DNA from: a bacterium
GTDB lineage: Bacteria; Orphanbacterota; Orphanbacteria; Orphanbacterales; Orphanbacteraceae
NCBI GenBank assembly: GCA_025782575.1
Contig: JALGYY010000010.1
Coordinates: 124,001 to 188,000 of the forward strand
Reading direction: 5' to 3'
DNA length: 64,000 bases
Shown here: positions 27,529 through 36,569 of the stretch, piece by piece
Layout of the letters: every line of letters starts with the position of its first letter
Position numbering within the stretch: position 1 is the first letter of the stretch
Notes under the pieces: model-generated
Seen by the model: only the letters and a program-made list of their open reading frames with translations
What the model was told of the DNA's origin: nothing
The model's database searches: none
Program-made: the position numbers and the translations under genes

Positions 27529-28776
27529 TCACACTTGCACTCTGTTACAGCCCGGAGGACGATGCTGATCACTCCTATCAACCTGATACGCCACCCCGAA
27601 GATCTCCTCCGCTTCCAGGCGGTTGTGCGCTCCGCACAATAACCGCAGATTCCCAACATTGTGGCCGCCACCCAAAGCAAACGGCTTGATGTGGTCAATC
27701 TGGAGGTATCTGGTTGCTTTGCACCGCGTACCGTCTCTCCCAACGAATGTGCACTGATTGCCGTCGCGCACACTGATTTCATCCCGGAGAGCAACAGGAA
27801 TGTGGCGCGAGCCCGGAACGCCGGGTGAATTCGAGAAAGCAATACTCGTGTCCCTATCCTTCTCCGGCAAGTCGATCGCCGGATTTTCATCTTCAGAGGT
27901 TTGTTCGGCCACACCGATAATCGCCCCCCTCTTCTCCTCCCTCTTTTCTGCTCGCTCCCGGCGTTTCTCCCTTCTCTCCTGCTTCTTCGCCGGATCGTGA
28001 CGATCGAGATACTCGACCATCAGCTTTCGAAACAGCGCTTCATAACTCGCACCGGCTGGTCCATTCGAGACGAGCGCCTGTACCTGCGCGAGTTCCCTGA
28101 TAAATTCCTCGCTCGCGGAAAACTCGATCTTGTAGCGTCGCTCCAATGGACTTTTCACCTCGCGCTCTTCCGCATGCCGCTCGCCTCCGCCGTCTTCATC
28201 CTCCCTATGGACAGGCCGTTGCAATTTGCGAGGGGTGGCAACTTCCTGACCGCCATTTCGGCGGTCGAAAACTGATCGCTTTTCTTCACGGTCAAAGAGA
28301 TTACACGACTCGGCGGGAGACTCCTCCGGTTCAGCTCTACCGATAGGCTTTATCTTGTCTCGAACCATGATCGCCGGCTTGTCTTCTGCCAGAATCGCAT
28401 CGATCTCCCGAAGCCTCTTCCCGCACACTCTTCGGAGAAGCTCATTCTTGTTTTCCGGAGTAAGAGCATTCGAAATCTTCGCCACAGCGCAGAACGAAAG
28501 ATCCCCCCGCCTGATCATTCCCTCGATCTCAGGGTAAAGAGCGACAGAACGAGCGGTCTTGATCCTGCGGAACGCCGCTGAGTCGGAGTAGCCGAGCCCC
28601 CGACTCACATAGTCGTGCATCGACGAATAGCCCATTTTGAGAAACAGTCGCCGCCGCTCCACTTCAATCAGCATATAAACGACTTGAAGCGTAATCGACC
28701 GTTCGGTGCGAATCAGTTTCTTGAGATTACGAATGAGTTCATGATCGGATACAGGCTGGAAGTTCTGCCTTTTCAT
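27529..28776 (-). CDS. HNH endonuclease-domain protein
   Basis: A 415-residue protein with an N-terminal helical region (about 1-150; SITLQVVYMLIEVERR, GYSSMHDYVSRGLGYSDSAA) resembling the DUF222-type domain that precedes many HNH nucleases, a charged Lys/Glu/Arg-rich linker (about 150-310), and a C-terminal HNH domain: CTFVGRDGTRC, then LQIDHIKPFALGGGH, NLRLLCGAHN. Histidine and asparagine residues of the beta-beta-alpha metal fold are present. Such genes are multicopy in some FCB and planctomycete genomes; their role is unknown. GGGGGA stands five bases before ATG 28776. Confidence 0.85.
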   Translation of the reverse strand: MKRQNFQPVSDHELIRNLKKLIRTERSITLQVVYMLIEVERRRLFLKMGYSSMHDYVSRGLGYSDSAAFRRIKTARSVALYPEIEGMIRRGDLSFCAVAKISNALTPENKNELLRRVCGKRLREIDAILAEDKPAIMVRDKIKPIGRAEPEESPAESCNLFDREEKRSVFDRRNGGQEVATPRKLQRPVHREDEDGGGERHAEEREVKSPLERRYKIEFSASEEFIRELAQVQALVSNGPAGASYEALFRKLMVEYLDRHDPAKKQERREKRRERAEKREEKRGAIIGVAEQTSEDENPAIDLPEKDRDTSIAFSNSPGVPGSRHIPVALRDEISVRDGNQCTFVGRDGTRCKATRYLQIDHIKPFALGGGHNVGNLRLLCGAHNRLEAEEIFGVAYQVDRSDQHRPPGCNRVQV

Positions 28777-29137
28777 AGTGTCCCCCTTCATCGATAAACG
28801 AGATGATCATGGGGTCATGACCAGAGTATACACCCTCTTTTATCGGATTCGAGTGAGGCTCTCTGGCGAACGAACTATACTTGGGGAATGATCGAAAGAT
28901 CAGAATTGAAATATTTTCATGTAATGAACCAGAGAGGGGCCTCTCCGATCGTTTTCAGAGAACACATCTTCGCTTAGCATTTCTGGCTCCAGAAACCTGT
29001 CAACTGAGATCTCAAACTAAATGCAAAAAGGCCGAGGTTCTTGTGCCTAGTGATCTTGAATTTCAAAGCCTTAAATTCTGGGCTTCAACAGAATGGTAGG
29101 TGCTCTTGATTCGAGTGTAAACCTGAGACTTTCCTGA
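28777..29137. other. AT-richer intergenic region between the HNH gene and an unknown gene
   Basis: About 360 bp with lower GC than its surroundings and no ORF I trust. It must hold the HNH promoter; TATACT at about 28827 on the minus strand is a candidate -10. The palindrome GGTCATGACC at 28813-28822 lies just inside it, where an autoregulator could bind. The rest shows nothing recognisable and may be a decayed gene. Confidence 0.4.
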
Positions 29138-30367
29138 TCAGGGTCGTAGAACTCGAATCTCATCTCTCCCTTCCACAACCAGCAGCCCTCCTGGCAGCCA
29201 GGTAAGATAGATACTCTGAGGACCCGGTTCCCAATGGGAGCGGAGGACCTCTCGGACGCTCTCTCCTGAGTTTGAGATTACGAATACTTTGGAGTATCCC
29301 GGTTTCTCGTTTGAGTATCGAAGTGCAACGGCAACTGAGCCCGATTGATCGTCGACTGCCAACCCCTCACTCATTTTCGTGCCAGAGGACGCCTCGATCT
29401 TTCGGGACCACACCACTTCACATGTTCTCGCCGAAACAGCGGCGACAAAGTGGTTTCTTCTAAAGCCTCTCGACCCAGGCCGACTTGATTCACCTCGAAT
29501 CGAATAGTACACAACTATTGTCTCGTCACCAGAGGTGGTGTGTTGGCATATTGGATAAAGATCGCCTGGCCCATCGCCGGAAAGGTTGACAGCAGTTTCT
29601 CTTCCAAGATGGGGTTTTCCGGCCCTCATCTCGATCCTCCAGACGCCTATCCCCGGACCCGCCTGGGAACTATGAGTTACGATAATAATTGTAGAGTCCC
29701 GGCTCTCGAAGTAGTCAAGAACCTTGCCCATTTGGGATGGGAGAGGAAGGTTCCAGCGAGAAGTAAAATCTCCGCCAAGACACTCCAGGAACCAGGGCGT
29801 CTCTTGATCCCGCGACCGAAGATGCTCGTAGTGATTGACAAGAAATCCATATCGGTCGGGAGTCCTGAACTTCCGGGGCTCTGTGAATCTCTTATCATCG
29901 CCCTCATAAAGCTTCTTGCCGCTCCCCAAATAGATCGCCCTGTTGTCGTTCGGGATATTGAAGTGGCCTCGCCCATGGAGGATCAGGAAATGCCCGTCCT
30001 GAGTGATTTCTGCGCCCCCCCATGTCTTCTCCGTTTTCCAGACAATCTGACCGTCCGAAACGAGGATCGCCATTGCGTCACCGAACATCGACCTGGACGT
30101 GAGCCTAATGACAGTATGGGTTCGATCGGGTGTTCGGGCCACAATCGAATGCCGCTGACCGACCCGCTCCACCCCCCAAGGCCGAACCCGAACCGGTTCC
30201 TCACCAATACTCCAGATTCCTTCATAGATCGCAGGATGCGGCGCCGGTTCGAGCGGAGCATCGACCAAAGGCGGATGCCAGATACTTGCGCGCCAGATCG
30301 TCGAGTCGGCGGACACCGGCGCCAACATCAGACACGACAGAGTAATAACAAGAATCGTGGTTACCAT
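29138..30367 (-). CDS. Secreted beta-propeller-like protein of unknown function
   Basis: A 409-residue protein with a signal peptide (VTTILVITLSCLMLAPVSA). I do not recognise a family. The mature part is composed of repeated beta-strand blocks, e.g. AMAILVSDGQIVWKTEKTWG, EVVWSRKIEASSG and SGSVAVALRYSN, in the style of PQQ/WD-like propellers that compare a value with a reference. No metal or catalytic motif is visible. It stands alone, upstream of the SDR gene on the same strand but downstream in map order, with about 27 bp between them. Confidence 0.6.
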   Translation of the reverse strand: MVTTILVITLSCLMLAPVSADSTIWRASIWHPPLVDAPLEPAPHPAIYEGIWSIGEEPVRVRPWGVERVGQRHSIVARTPDRTHTVIRLTSRSMFGDAMAILVSDGQIVWKTEKTWGGAEITQDGHFLILHGRGHFNIPNDNRAIYLGSGKKLYEGDDKRFTEPRKFRTPDRYGFLVNHYEHLRSRDQETPWFLECLGGDFTSRWNLPLPSQMGKVLDYFESRDSTIIIVTHSSQAGPGIGVWRIEMRAGKPHLGRETAVNLSGDGPGDLYPICQHTTSGDETIVVYYSIRGESSRPGSRGFRRNHFVAAVSARTCEVVWSRKIEASSGTKMSEGLAVDDQSGSVAVALRYSNEKPGYSKVFVISNSGESVREVLRSHWEPGPQSIYLTWLPGGLLVVEGRDEIRVLRP

Positions 30368-30394
30368 CGGGAGCGAACTCTCCCGGCCAGTGGA

Positions 30395-31171
30395 CTAATG
30401 TATTTCCGCGCCGGCGGTAATATTGATCGCCTGGCCGGTCATGCCGGTCGCCTCAGTTACGAGGAAGTAGGCGAGCGCGGCGACTTCATCGACGGAGACA
30501 GCGCGGCGGAGCAGGCTGCGTGCTTCCAAAATATCTTTGATCTCTTCAACAGTCCGGCCGGTAATGCGCGCCGTGTTGGCCATCGTGTCGTTCAGCAGTT
30601 TGGTCTCCACAAAACCGGGGCAGATCGAGTTGACATGAATGCCGTCGCGAGCGACTTCGGCGCCGAGTGCAGCGGTAAAAGCGATCACCCCCGCTTTGGC
30701 GGCGCAATAGGCACTGTTCAGCGGTGCCGGAGTCTTACCCATCCGGGAAGCGATATTGACGATACGCCCCTTCTTGGAATCGGAGAGTGCCGGGAGGGAC
30801 GCCCGGCACATGCGATAAAGCCCGAGAAGATTGACTTCTATATCATAAATCCACTCTTTGGGATCTGATAGCGCGACAGATGAAACGTACTGGGAACCGG
30901 CAGCGTTTACGAGGATGTCGAGCTTTCCAAATGTGTCGAGACAGCCGCGGATACAGGCGTCAATCTGGGCGGGTTGAGTGACATCGACGGGAATTGCGAT
31001 GGCCCCCTTTCCCGTCGGGGCGAGATGATCGGCCAGCTTCTCGATTTCCTTCTCGGTGCGCGCCGCCAGAACAACACTGGCGCCCTGCGCGGAGAACCGC
31101 CTGGCGATCGCGGCGCCGATCCCTCGACCAGCCCCCGTGATAATCGCAACCTGATCGTCAAGCGCGCCCAT
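30395..31171 (-). CDS. Short-chain dehydrogenase/reductase (FabG-like)
   Basis: A 258-residue SDR. The NAD(P)-binding glycine motif is TGAGRGIGAAIA near residues 13-24, the NNAG-equivalent is VNAAGSQY near 89, and the catalytic triad is Ser in VNIASRMG, Tyr and Lys in SAYCAAKAGV. The C-terminus GMTGQAINITAGAEIH matches the classical fold. Substrate unknown; could be a 3-oxoacyl-ACP or sugar-alcohol reductase. Its start abuts the aminotransferase stop exactly, so the two form an operon. Confidence 0.9.
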   Translation of the reverse strand: MGALDDQVAIITGAGRGIGAAIARRFSAQGASVVLAARTEKEIEKLADHLAPTGKGAIAIPVDVTQPAQIDACIRGCLDTFGKLDILVNAAGSQYVSSVALSDPKEWIYDIEVNLLGLYRMCRASLPALSDSKKGRIVNIASRMGKTPAPLNSAYCAAKAGVIAFTAALGAEVARDGIHVNSICPGFVETKLLNDTMANTARITGRTVEEIKDILEARSLLRRAVSVDEVAALAYFLVTEATGMTGQAINITAGAEIH

Positions 31172-32329
31172 CTAAGCCAGGAACTCCTTGATTCGCGAGA
31201 GTGCGTTTTCGATATTCTCTACCGAATTGGCGTACGAGAGTCGAATGTAGCCCTCGCCGTACGATCCGAAACTCTCACCGCTCAGCGTAGCAACACCCGC
31301 CTCTTCGAGCAGGCGCTTGGCCAGCTCGCCCGACGGGATCCCGGTCTCTTTGACATTGGGGAATGAGTAGAACGCTCCGCCGGGCGTCCGACATGAGAAT
31401 CCCGGAATGTCATTCAGCCCAGACACGATCACGTCGCGACGTTTCAGGAACTCATCCCGCATACGCTGCACATGATCCTGCGGGCCGGTGATCGCTTCGA
31501 GCGCCGCGTACTGGCTGAAGTGGGATGTGCACGATATGCTGTTGATGTTGAACCGCGTGATGTGTTCGACCATTTCTTCCGGAAAAATACCGTAACCGAG
31601 CCGCCACCCCGTCATCGCATAGGACTTGGAGAGGCCGTCCAGTAGAATCGTCCGCTCAGCCATTCCCGGAATCGACAGCAGGCTCTGATGCTCACCATCA
31701 TAAATGATGTTGATGTAGATTTCGTCAGACAGAACAGGAATATCCCGTTCGATCGCGACTTCGGCAACCGCTTCCAGTTCCGCTTTGCCAAGAACGCCGC
31801 CAGTCGGATTCCCGGGTGTGTTGATAATAATGAGGCTCGTTTTGTCACTCACGAGAGAACGAAACTCGTCGATATCGAATTTGAAATCCTTTTCTTCGAC
31901 CAGCGGAAGCGGAACCGGTTTGGCACCGACGAAATTGATCATCGATTCATAGATCGGAAATCCGGGGTTCGGATAAATCACCTCGTCACCCGGCTCGACA
32001 AGCGTGATGATCGTGTTGGTGATGATCGGCTTCGCGCCCGGACAGACAACGACTCGATTCGGGGACAGATCGATCCCCCGTCGCCTGGCGGCGTCCTCGG
32101 CAATCGCTTTTCGAAGCGCCGGAATGCCGGGGGCGGGGCAATACCCGGTGAGACCGTCACGCATCGCGCCGATCGCCGCCTCTTTGATACTGTCAGCCGT
32201 GTCGAAGTCGGGCTCGCCGATCTCGAGATGGATGACATCCTTGCCATCTGCTTCCAGTTCCTTGGCGCGCGCGAGTACCTCAAATGCCGTCTCTGTTCCC
32301 AGCCGGCTCATGCGCTTCGCGATTCTCAT
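31172..32329 (-). CDS. Class I/II PLP-dependent aminotransferase (AspC-like)
   Basis: A 385-residue fold-type I aminotransferase. Visible motifs: LEIGEPDFDT near residue 35, TGYCPAPGIPALR, PGDEVIYPNPGFPIYES, NTPGNPTGG, SDEIY with the Asp that contacts the pyridine, and the Schiff-base lysine in DGLSKSYAMTGWRLGYG near residue 235. Typical of aspartate/aromatic aminotransferase-like enzymes, exact substrate not decidable. Directly followed by an SDR gene with no gap. Confidence 0.92.
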   Translation of the reverse strand: MRIAKRMSRLGTETAFEVLARAKELEADGKDVIHLEIGEPDFDTADSIKEAAIGAMRDGLTGYCPAPGIPALRKAIAEDAARRRGIDLSPNRVVVCPGAKPIITNTIITLVEPGDEVIYPNPGFPIYESMINFVGAKPVPLPLVEEKDFKFDIDEFRSLVSDKTSLIIINTPGNPTGGVLGKAELEAVAEVAIERDIPVLSDEIYINIIYDGEHQSLLSIPGMAERTILLDGLSKSYAMTGWRLGYGIFPEEMVEHITRFNINSISCTSHFSQYAALEAITGPQDHVQRMRDEFLKRRDVIVSGLNDIPGFSCRTPGGAFYSFPNVKETGIPSGELAKRLLEEAGVATLSGESFGSYGEGYIRLSYANSVENIENALSRIKEFLA

Positions 32330-32481
32330 GATATTTCCCTCACTTCTGTCTCTTTCATGGATCGTTGGTTAACCCTACCATCTTGACACCAGGCGCGGCC
32401 GTGGTCAAGACGCACCGGGTCAATACAAGATCGTAGTATCCCCGACCGGGCGCAAGGGAATTGGGTGCTGGTCTCCCGGGG

Positions 32482-34185
32482 TTATCGACGAACCCGAAGA
32501 GAGCGAAGCCGGTTGATCGCCGCGGCCATTTCGTAGCGCCTGAACATGGCATGGTCACCGACCGGCCGCCTGGAGAGGACGGAGAGTCCCCGTTCAGCTA
32601 TCAGTACATAGAGACGATCAAGGATCTCGGATAGCGTCGAGTGTCCATCCATGAATTCTTCGCGGGCCAGGAGAATAGCCGCGCCGATCGCCCGGGTCTG
32701 GCTCGAATCAACGATCTGAGAAACGGCTGAGATGTCGATCGTCTCCCGTCCGAACTGAATCGTTCCTCTATCGCGGATCTTGATGCTCTCTTCCCGTCTT
32801 CCCCGGCTCGGATCGATACTCTCCGCGATCGGGATCCGGCAGGGAATCGAACCGAACCCCGCCCCCCCTTCTGCGGAACGATCGGTCGGATGGTTTTCAG
32901 CAATTCGCTTCGCCCGATCGGTCACCTCTTGAGGCTCGTACTCATCCATGGCGATCACAGTATGAGCCACGTCGAAATAGTCACCACTTCCCCCGGCAAC
33001 GAGAATTGTCGAAACACCGAGCTCCTCGTACAGCGGCCCCACTTTATCGATAAACGGCGTGATCGGTTCTTTCTCCTTCGCAATCAATTGCTGCATCCGG
33101 CAATCACGAATCATGAAATTGGTCGCTGCCGTATCTTCGTCGATCAGAAGAACCCGGGCACCTATTTCGAGTGCCTCCAGAATATTCGCCGCCTGCGAAG
33201 TCGAGCCCGAAGCATTTTCTGAAGTGAACGATTCCGTATCCCGGTCCGCCGGAAGAGCACTGATGAAGGGAGATATGTCAACGCCCGCTACGGATCGGCC
33301 ATCTTCTGCACGCACTTTGACAGCACTATCGACCGTCGCGATCCGTTCCCGCCCGTCCCCGGGCCGATGATTATAGACCCCATTTTCGAGCGCGTTCAGC
33401 AAGGTCGATTTGCCATGAAAACCACCCCCGACGATCAGCGTTACTCCGACAGGAATACCGAGACCGGTCACTCTGCCCGCATGGGGAAGATCGATTGATA
33501 TGCGAAGTGATTCGGGCGAGCGAAGCGGAATTACGTTCTCTGTGAGCGGCCGATCATCGACTCCCGAACACCGCGGAAGGACGCTCCCGTCAGCAATGAA
33601 TGCCACCAGCCCGCGGTCCTCGAGGGTGGCGCGGAGCGTGTCGCCATCCTCGTTCGTAAACGCGGCCTTTTCCGCCTCCCCTTTATCGAGAGAAGAAAAC
33701 AGAAGAGACCGCCGGACGATCTCCACGAGATCGCTCCCGAACAATTGATCGGCCTGCCTGCCGAGCACTCTTCTCCCCGCTGCCGGAAGCCCGACCACAA
33801 AACGACCCTCCACCTCACCCCCATCCAGCATGAGAGCCGTCCGCTCGAGCACCTGCTGGCCGGGGCGGTCCATTTCGATGAGACCGCTCTTACCCGATCC
33901 CCGCCGCTCCCGAACCTGCCCGGCTGAGCGGGCGAACTCCCCCGCAATATAGGAAGCAAGTCCGATCGAGCGGTTGCGGTTCTCAATCAGCTCCGGGGGG
34001 ATCCGGGCAATTTCCGCCGGAACGATTACACGAACCCTGCTCGGCGCAGCGAACGGATCCCCTTGAACGTGATCGATAAAAAGGGTGAAATCGCCGAAAT
34101 CGTATTCACCCCGGATGTTTTTGTAGGCTTTGTATCCGGCACCGTCGATCCGGCGAAAATGATCGGAAAGATCCTGTGCGGTCAT
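32482..34185 (-). CDS. ABC-class P-loop ATPase (PF09818-type)
   Basis: A 567-residue soluble ATPase of the uncharacterised 'ABC class' family. An N-terminal domain is followed by the Walker A GGGFHGKSTLLNALENG near residue 270 and Walker B ARVLLIDEDTAATNFMIRD near residue 350; SGSTSQAANILEAL is the signature region. Unlike ABC transporters it has only one nucleotide site and no membrane partner. It overlaps the upstream CPBP protease gene by ATGA, implying a shared function that is not known. Confidence 0.85.
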   Translation of the reverse strand: MTAQDLSDHFRRIDGAGYKAYKNIRGEYDFGDFTLFIDHVQGDPFAAPSRVRVIVPAEIARIPPELIENRNRSIGLASYIAGEFARSAGQVRERRGSGKSGLIEMDRPGQQVLERTALMLDGGEVEGRFVVGLPAAGRRVLGRQADQLFGSDLVEIVRRSLLFSSLDKGEAEKAAFTNEDGDTLRATLEDRGLVAFIADGSVLPRCSGVDDRPLTENVIPLRSPESLRISIDLPHAGRVTGLGIPVGVTLIVGGGFHGKSTLLNALENGVYNHRPGDGRERIATVDSAVKVRAEDGRSVAGVDISPFISALPADRDTESFTSENASGSTSQAANILEALEIGARVLLIDEDTAATNFMIRDCRMQQLIAKEKEPITPFIDKVGPLYEELGVSTILVAGGSGDYFDVAHTVIAMDEYEPQEVTDRAKRIAENHPTDRSAEGGAGFGSIPCRIPIAESIDPSRGRREESIKIRDRGTIQFGRETIDISAVSQIVDSSQTRAIGAAILLAREEFMDGHSTLSEILDRLYVLIAERGLSVLSRRPVGDHAMFRRYEMAAAINRLRSLRVRR

Positions 34186-34898
34186 CCGCCGGGCGCCTCG
34201 TTACCGCTCGAGAGAACGTACCTCGCCAGCAGACCCCCGCTGGCATCCACCATTCCGTGGATAATGATAGGAAGCCAGAGCGAACCGGAAAGGACGTAGA
34301 GCAGAGCGAGGTTGAATCCCATGAGCGTCGTTTCGGCACCGCGCCGAAAGCCCTGCCCGATGTGGGCGACCCCGAACAAAAGGGCGGTGAGGGGAACAGC
34401 GGCGATCATTGGAACGTAGCTCCCCACATACCAGAGCAGCCATCCTCGATAAAGCACCTCTTCGCAGAAACCGGCCGTCAGCCCGAGCCGGGTGTAGAGA
34501 ACCGATTCCCTGTCCGTCTTCGGGAGAAACGACGCGCCGCTTTGGAAACGGGCCGCCAGGTTCTCTTTATAGACGGGGTCGTTTTCAGTGCGGGACCAGC
34601 GGCGACCGAGCATGAGGACTACCGCGACAACTACGGCGATCCCCAGAAAAAACCCGGGGCCGGCGGCATGACCGAACCCGAGCGCGTTCCATGATCGGCC
34701 GCTCAGACTCCAGACGAGAAAGGTCGCGCCGGCGAGTGCCCACTGAATCGCAATCGTCCACTTGTATGAGCGCTCGCGAGCCATGTGGTCACCCGATGCC
34801 AGGTCGCGGCCAAAACGGGGCGCACGAATGAACATCTCATAGAGCGGCCAGGCCAGGACGAAGAAGATGGTCAGGAGATGATCAATCAGATGAGGCAA
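34182..34898 (-). CDS. CPBP family intramembrane metalloprotease
   Basis: A 238-residue membrane protein with six to seven hydrophobic segments and the CAAX/ABI motifs: GFCEEVLYRGWLL (motif 1, EExxYR), LLFGVAHIGQG (motif 2), and IIIHGMVD (motif 3, HxxxD). Family members are intramembrane glutamate/zinc-type proteases in prenylated protein or bacteriocin-immunity processing. Coupled by ATGA to the ABC-class ATPase, which might control it. Confidence 0.87.
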   Translation of the reverse strand: MPHLIDHLLTIFFVLAWPLYEMFIRAPRFGRDLASGDHMARERSYKWTIAIQWALAGATFLVWSLSGRSWNALGFGHAAGPGFFLGIAVVVAVVLMLGRRWSRTENDPVYKENLAARFQSGASFLPKTDRESVLYTRLGLTAGFCEEVLYRGWLLWYVGSYVPMIAAVPLTALLFGVAHIGQGFRRGAETTLMGFNLALLYVLSGSLWLPIIIHGMVDASGGLLARYVLSSGNEAPGG

Positions 34899-34942
34899 AC
34901 AATGCTCCTGAAGGTCGAGGGGGCAGGTCTATGAGTCGCCGG

Positions 34943-35845
34943 TCAGCAAGTCGCTTTCGGGCTTCTCCGGTCGACGAATTCCAGGATCCGTTCCGCCCGA
35001 TAAGAACTGCGGACCAAAGGACCCGACTCGAAATGCTTGAAGCCGAGAGAATCGCCGAGCTCTTTCCATCGGGCGAACTGGTCGGGGTGAACGAAGCGAT
35101 AGACATCGCGGTGTTTCGGCGTGGGCATCAGATACTGTCCGATCGCCATCGCCTCGCAACCGGTATCACGTACATCGCGGATCAACTCGTCCACCTCGTA
35201 ATCCTCTTCGCCGATTCCCACCATAGCAGCAGTCTTCACCACCTGGTAATCGCGCTTCAGCCTTCCGGCCGTGCGCAGCACATTCAACGAACTCTGATAC
35301 TCATGCTTGAATCGCACGTCAGGATAGAGGCGTTCGACCACTTCCATGTTGAAGCCGATCACGAGCGCCCCCGCGTCTATGATCCGCTGAATCGCCTCTT
35401 CCCGTCCCTGGAAGTCGGGGATCAACACCTCTACTTCACATGCGGGTTTTCTTCGCCGGACCGCTTCTACTGTCTGTGCGAACGCTTCCACACCAAGGTC
35501 GTGGAGATCGTCACGATCGACAGAGGTGATCACGCAGTACTTGATTCCAAGCTGATCTACAGCATCAGCAACTCGTTCCGGCTCATTCGGGTCGATCGCC
35601 GCCGGCCTTCCGCTCGTAACCGCGCAGAAGGCGCACGCCCTCGTGCAGATCCCGCCGAGAATCATGAACGTGGCGGTACCGGCACTCCAGCATTCGTGAA
35701 GATTGGGACAGCGCGCCTCTTCACAGACCGTGTTGAGGGCGCCCTTCCCGATCGCGCTTCTGACTTCCCGGTAAGCCGAATTAGTCTGCAGTCGGATTTT
35801 CAGCCAATCGGGTTTTCTTCTGATTCCACTGACCGGCCGGTTCAA
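34943..35845 (-). CDS. lipA: Lipoyl synthase
   Basis: A radical SAM enzyme that inserts two sulfurs into octanoyl-lysine on E2 subunits. The auxiliary cluster cysteines are in NTVCEEARCPNLHECW, and the radical SAM motif is ICTRACAFCAV (CxxxCxxC). Length about 300 matches the family. The start is taken as TTG 35845 with GGAGG six bases upstream, forming a TTGA overlap with the lipB stop; an ATG at 35869 would have a poorer Shine-Dalgarno and a 28-bp overlap. Last gene of lpdA-E2-lipB-lipA. Confidence 0.96.
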   Translation of the reverse strand: MNRPVSGIRRKPDWLKIRLQTNSAYREVRSAIGKGALNTVCEEARCPNLHECWSAGTATFMILGGICTRACAFCAVTSGRPAAIDPNEPERVADAVDQLGIKYCVITSVDRDDLHDLGVEAFAQTVEAVRRRKPACEVEVLIPDFQGREEAIQRIIDAGALVIGFNMEVVERLYPDVRFKHEYQSSLNVLRTAGRLKRDYQVVKTAAMVGIGEEDYEVDELIRDVRDTGCEAMAIGQYLMPTPKHRDVYRFVHPDQFARWKELGDSLGFKHFESGPLVRSSYRAERILEFVDRRSPKATC

Positions 35846-36558
35846 GATCCCCCTCCGTACCCGACCCATCGGGCGACGTCGTCCGGCGAGGACTCATCCG
35901 TTTCGCGCCCGAATATCCGGGCGAAGTGACCCGCGAGAACTTCGGACGCCTCCTGGACTCCGACCTCCCGGCCGATGACTCTGGAGAGCGTAGTAACACC
36001 TCGATCCCGGATCCCGCACGGAACTATATAATTGTAAGGCTCCAAACTGTTGCAGATATTGAATGCGAAGCCGTGCGAAGTGACCCAGCGAGAGACGCGC
36101 ACGCCGATGGCCGCGATTTTCTCATCACCCACCCACACGCCGGTCAGCCCTTCAATCAGCCCGGCTTTGACGCCGAATTCGTTCAACGTGGATATAATGA
36201 CCTGCTCGAGATCTCGAACATAGCGAACGATGTCCTTGCGGTCCGGTGCGAGGCAGATTACAGGATAGCCCACCAGCTGACCGGGACCGTGCCATGTGAC
36301 GTCACCACCGCGATTGGTATGGTGGAGTTCGACGCCGAGTCGCTCTCGCTCTTCTTCGCTCACCCGCACATGGCCGAGGTCCCCCCTCCGGCCGAGCGTG
36401 ATCACGGAGTGATGCTCGAGAAGAAGAAGATGATCGACAGTCCGGCCCTCTTGTCTTGCCTTGACAATACCCTGCTGAAGTTCGAATCCCTCGCTGAACG
36501 AGATTCTGCCGAGATCCACCACACGGAGAGAAGGCCGGGTTACCGTAACTGGAATCAT
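35842..36558 (-). CDS. lipB: Octanoyltransferase LipB
   Basis: A 238-residue enzyme moving octanoyl from acyl carrier protein to lipoyl domains. The family signatures are HHTNRGGDVTWHGPGQLVGYP and the later GDEKIAAIGVRVSRWVTSHGF carrying the active-site Lys; YIVPCGI holds the catalytic Cys. It precedes lipA by an overlap and follows the E2 gene by 11 bp, so the E2 substrate and both lipoylation enzymes are co-transcribed. Confidence 0.96.
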   Translation of the reverse strand: MIPVTVTRPSLRVVDLGRISFSEGFELQQGIVKARQEGRTVDHLLLLEHHSVITLGRRGDLGHVRVSEEERERLGVELHHTNRGGDVTWHGPGQLVGYPVICLAPDRKDIVRYVRDLEQVIISTLNEFGVKAGLIEGLTGVWVGDEKIAAIGVRVSRWVTSHGFAFNICNSLEPYNYIVPCGIRDRGVTTLSRVIGREVGVQEASEVLAGHFARIFGRETDESSPDDVARWVGYGGGS

Positions 36559-36569
36559 GTCGTTTCGGC

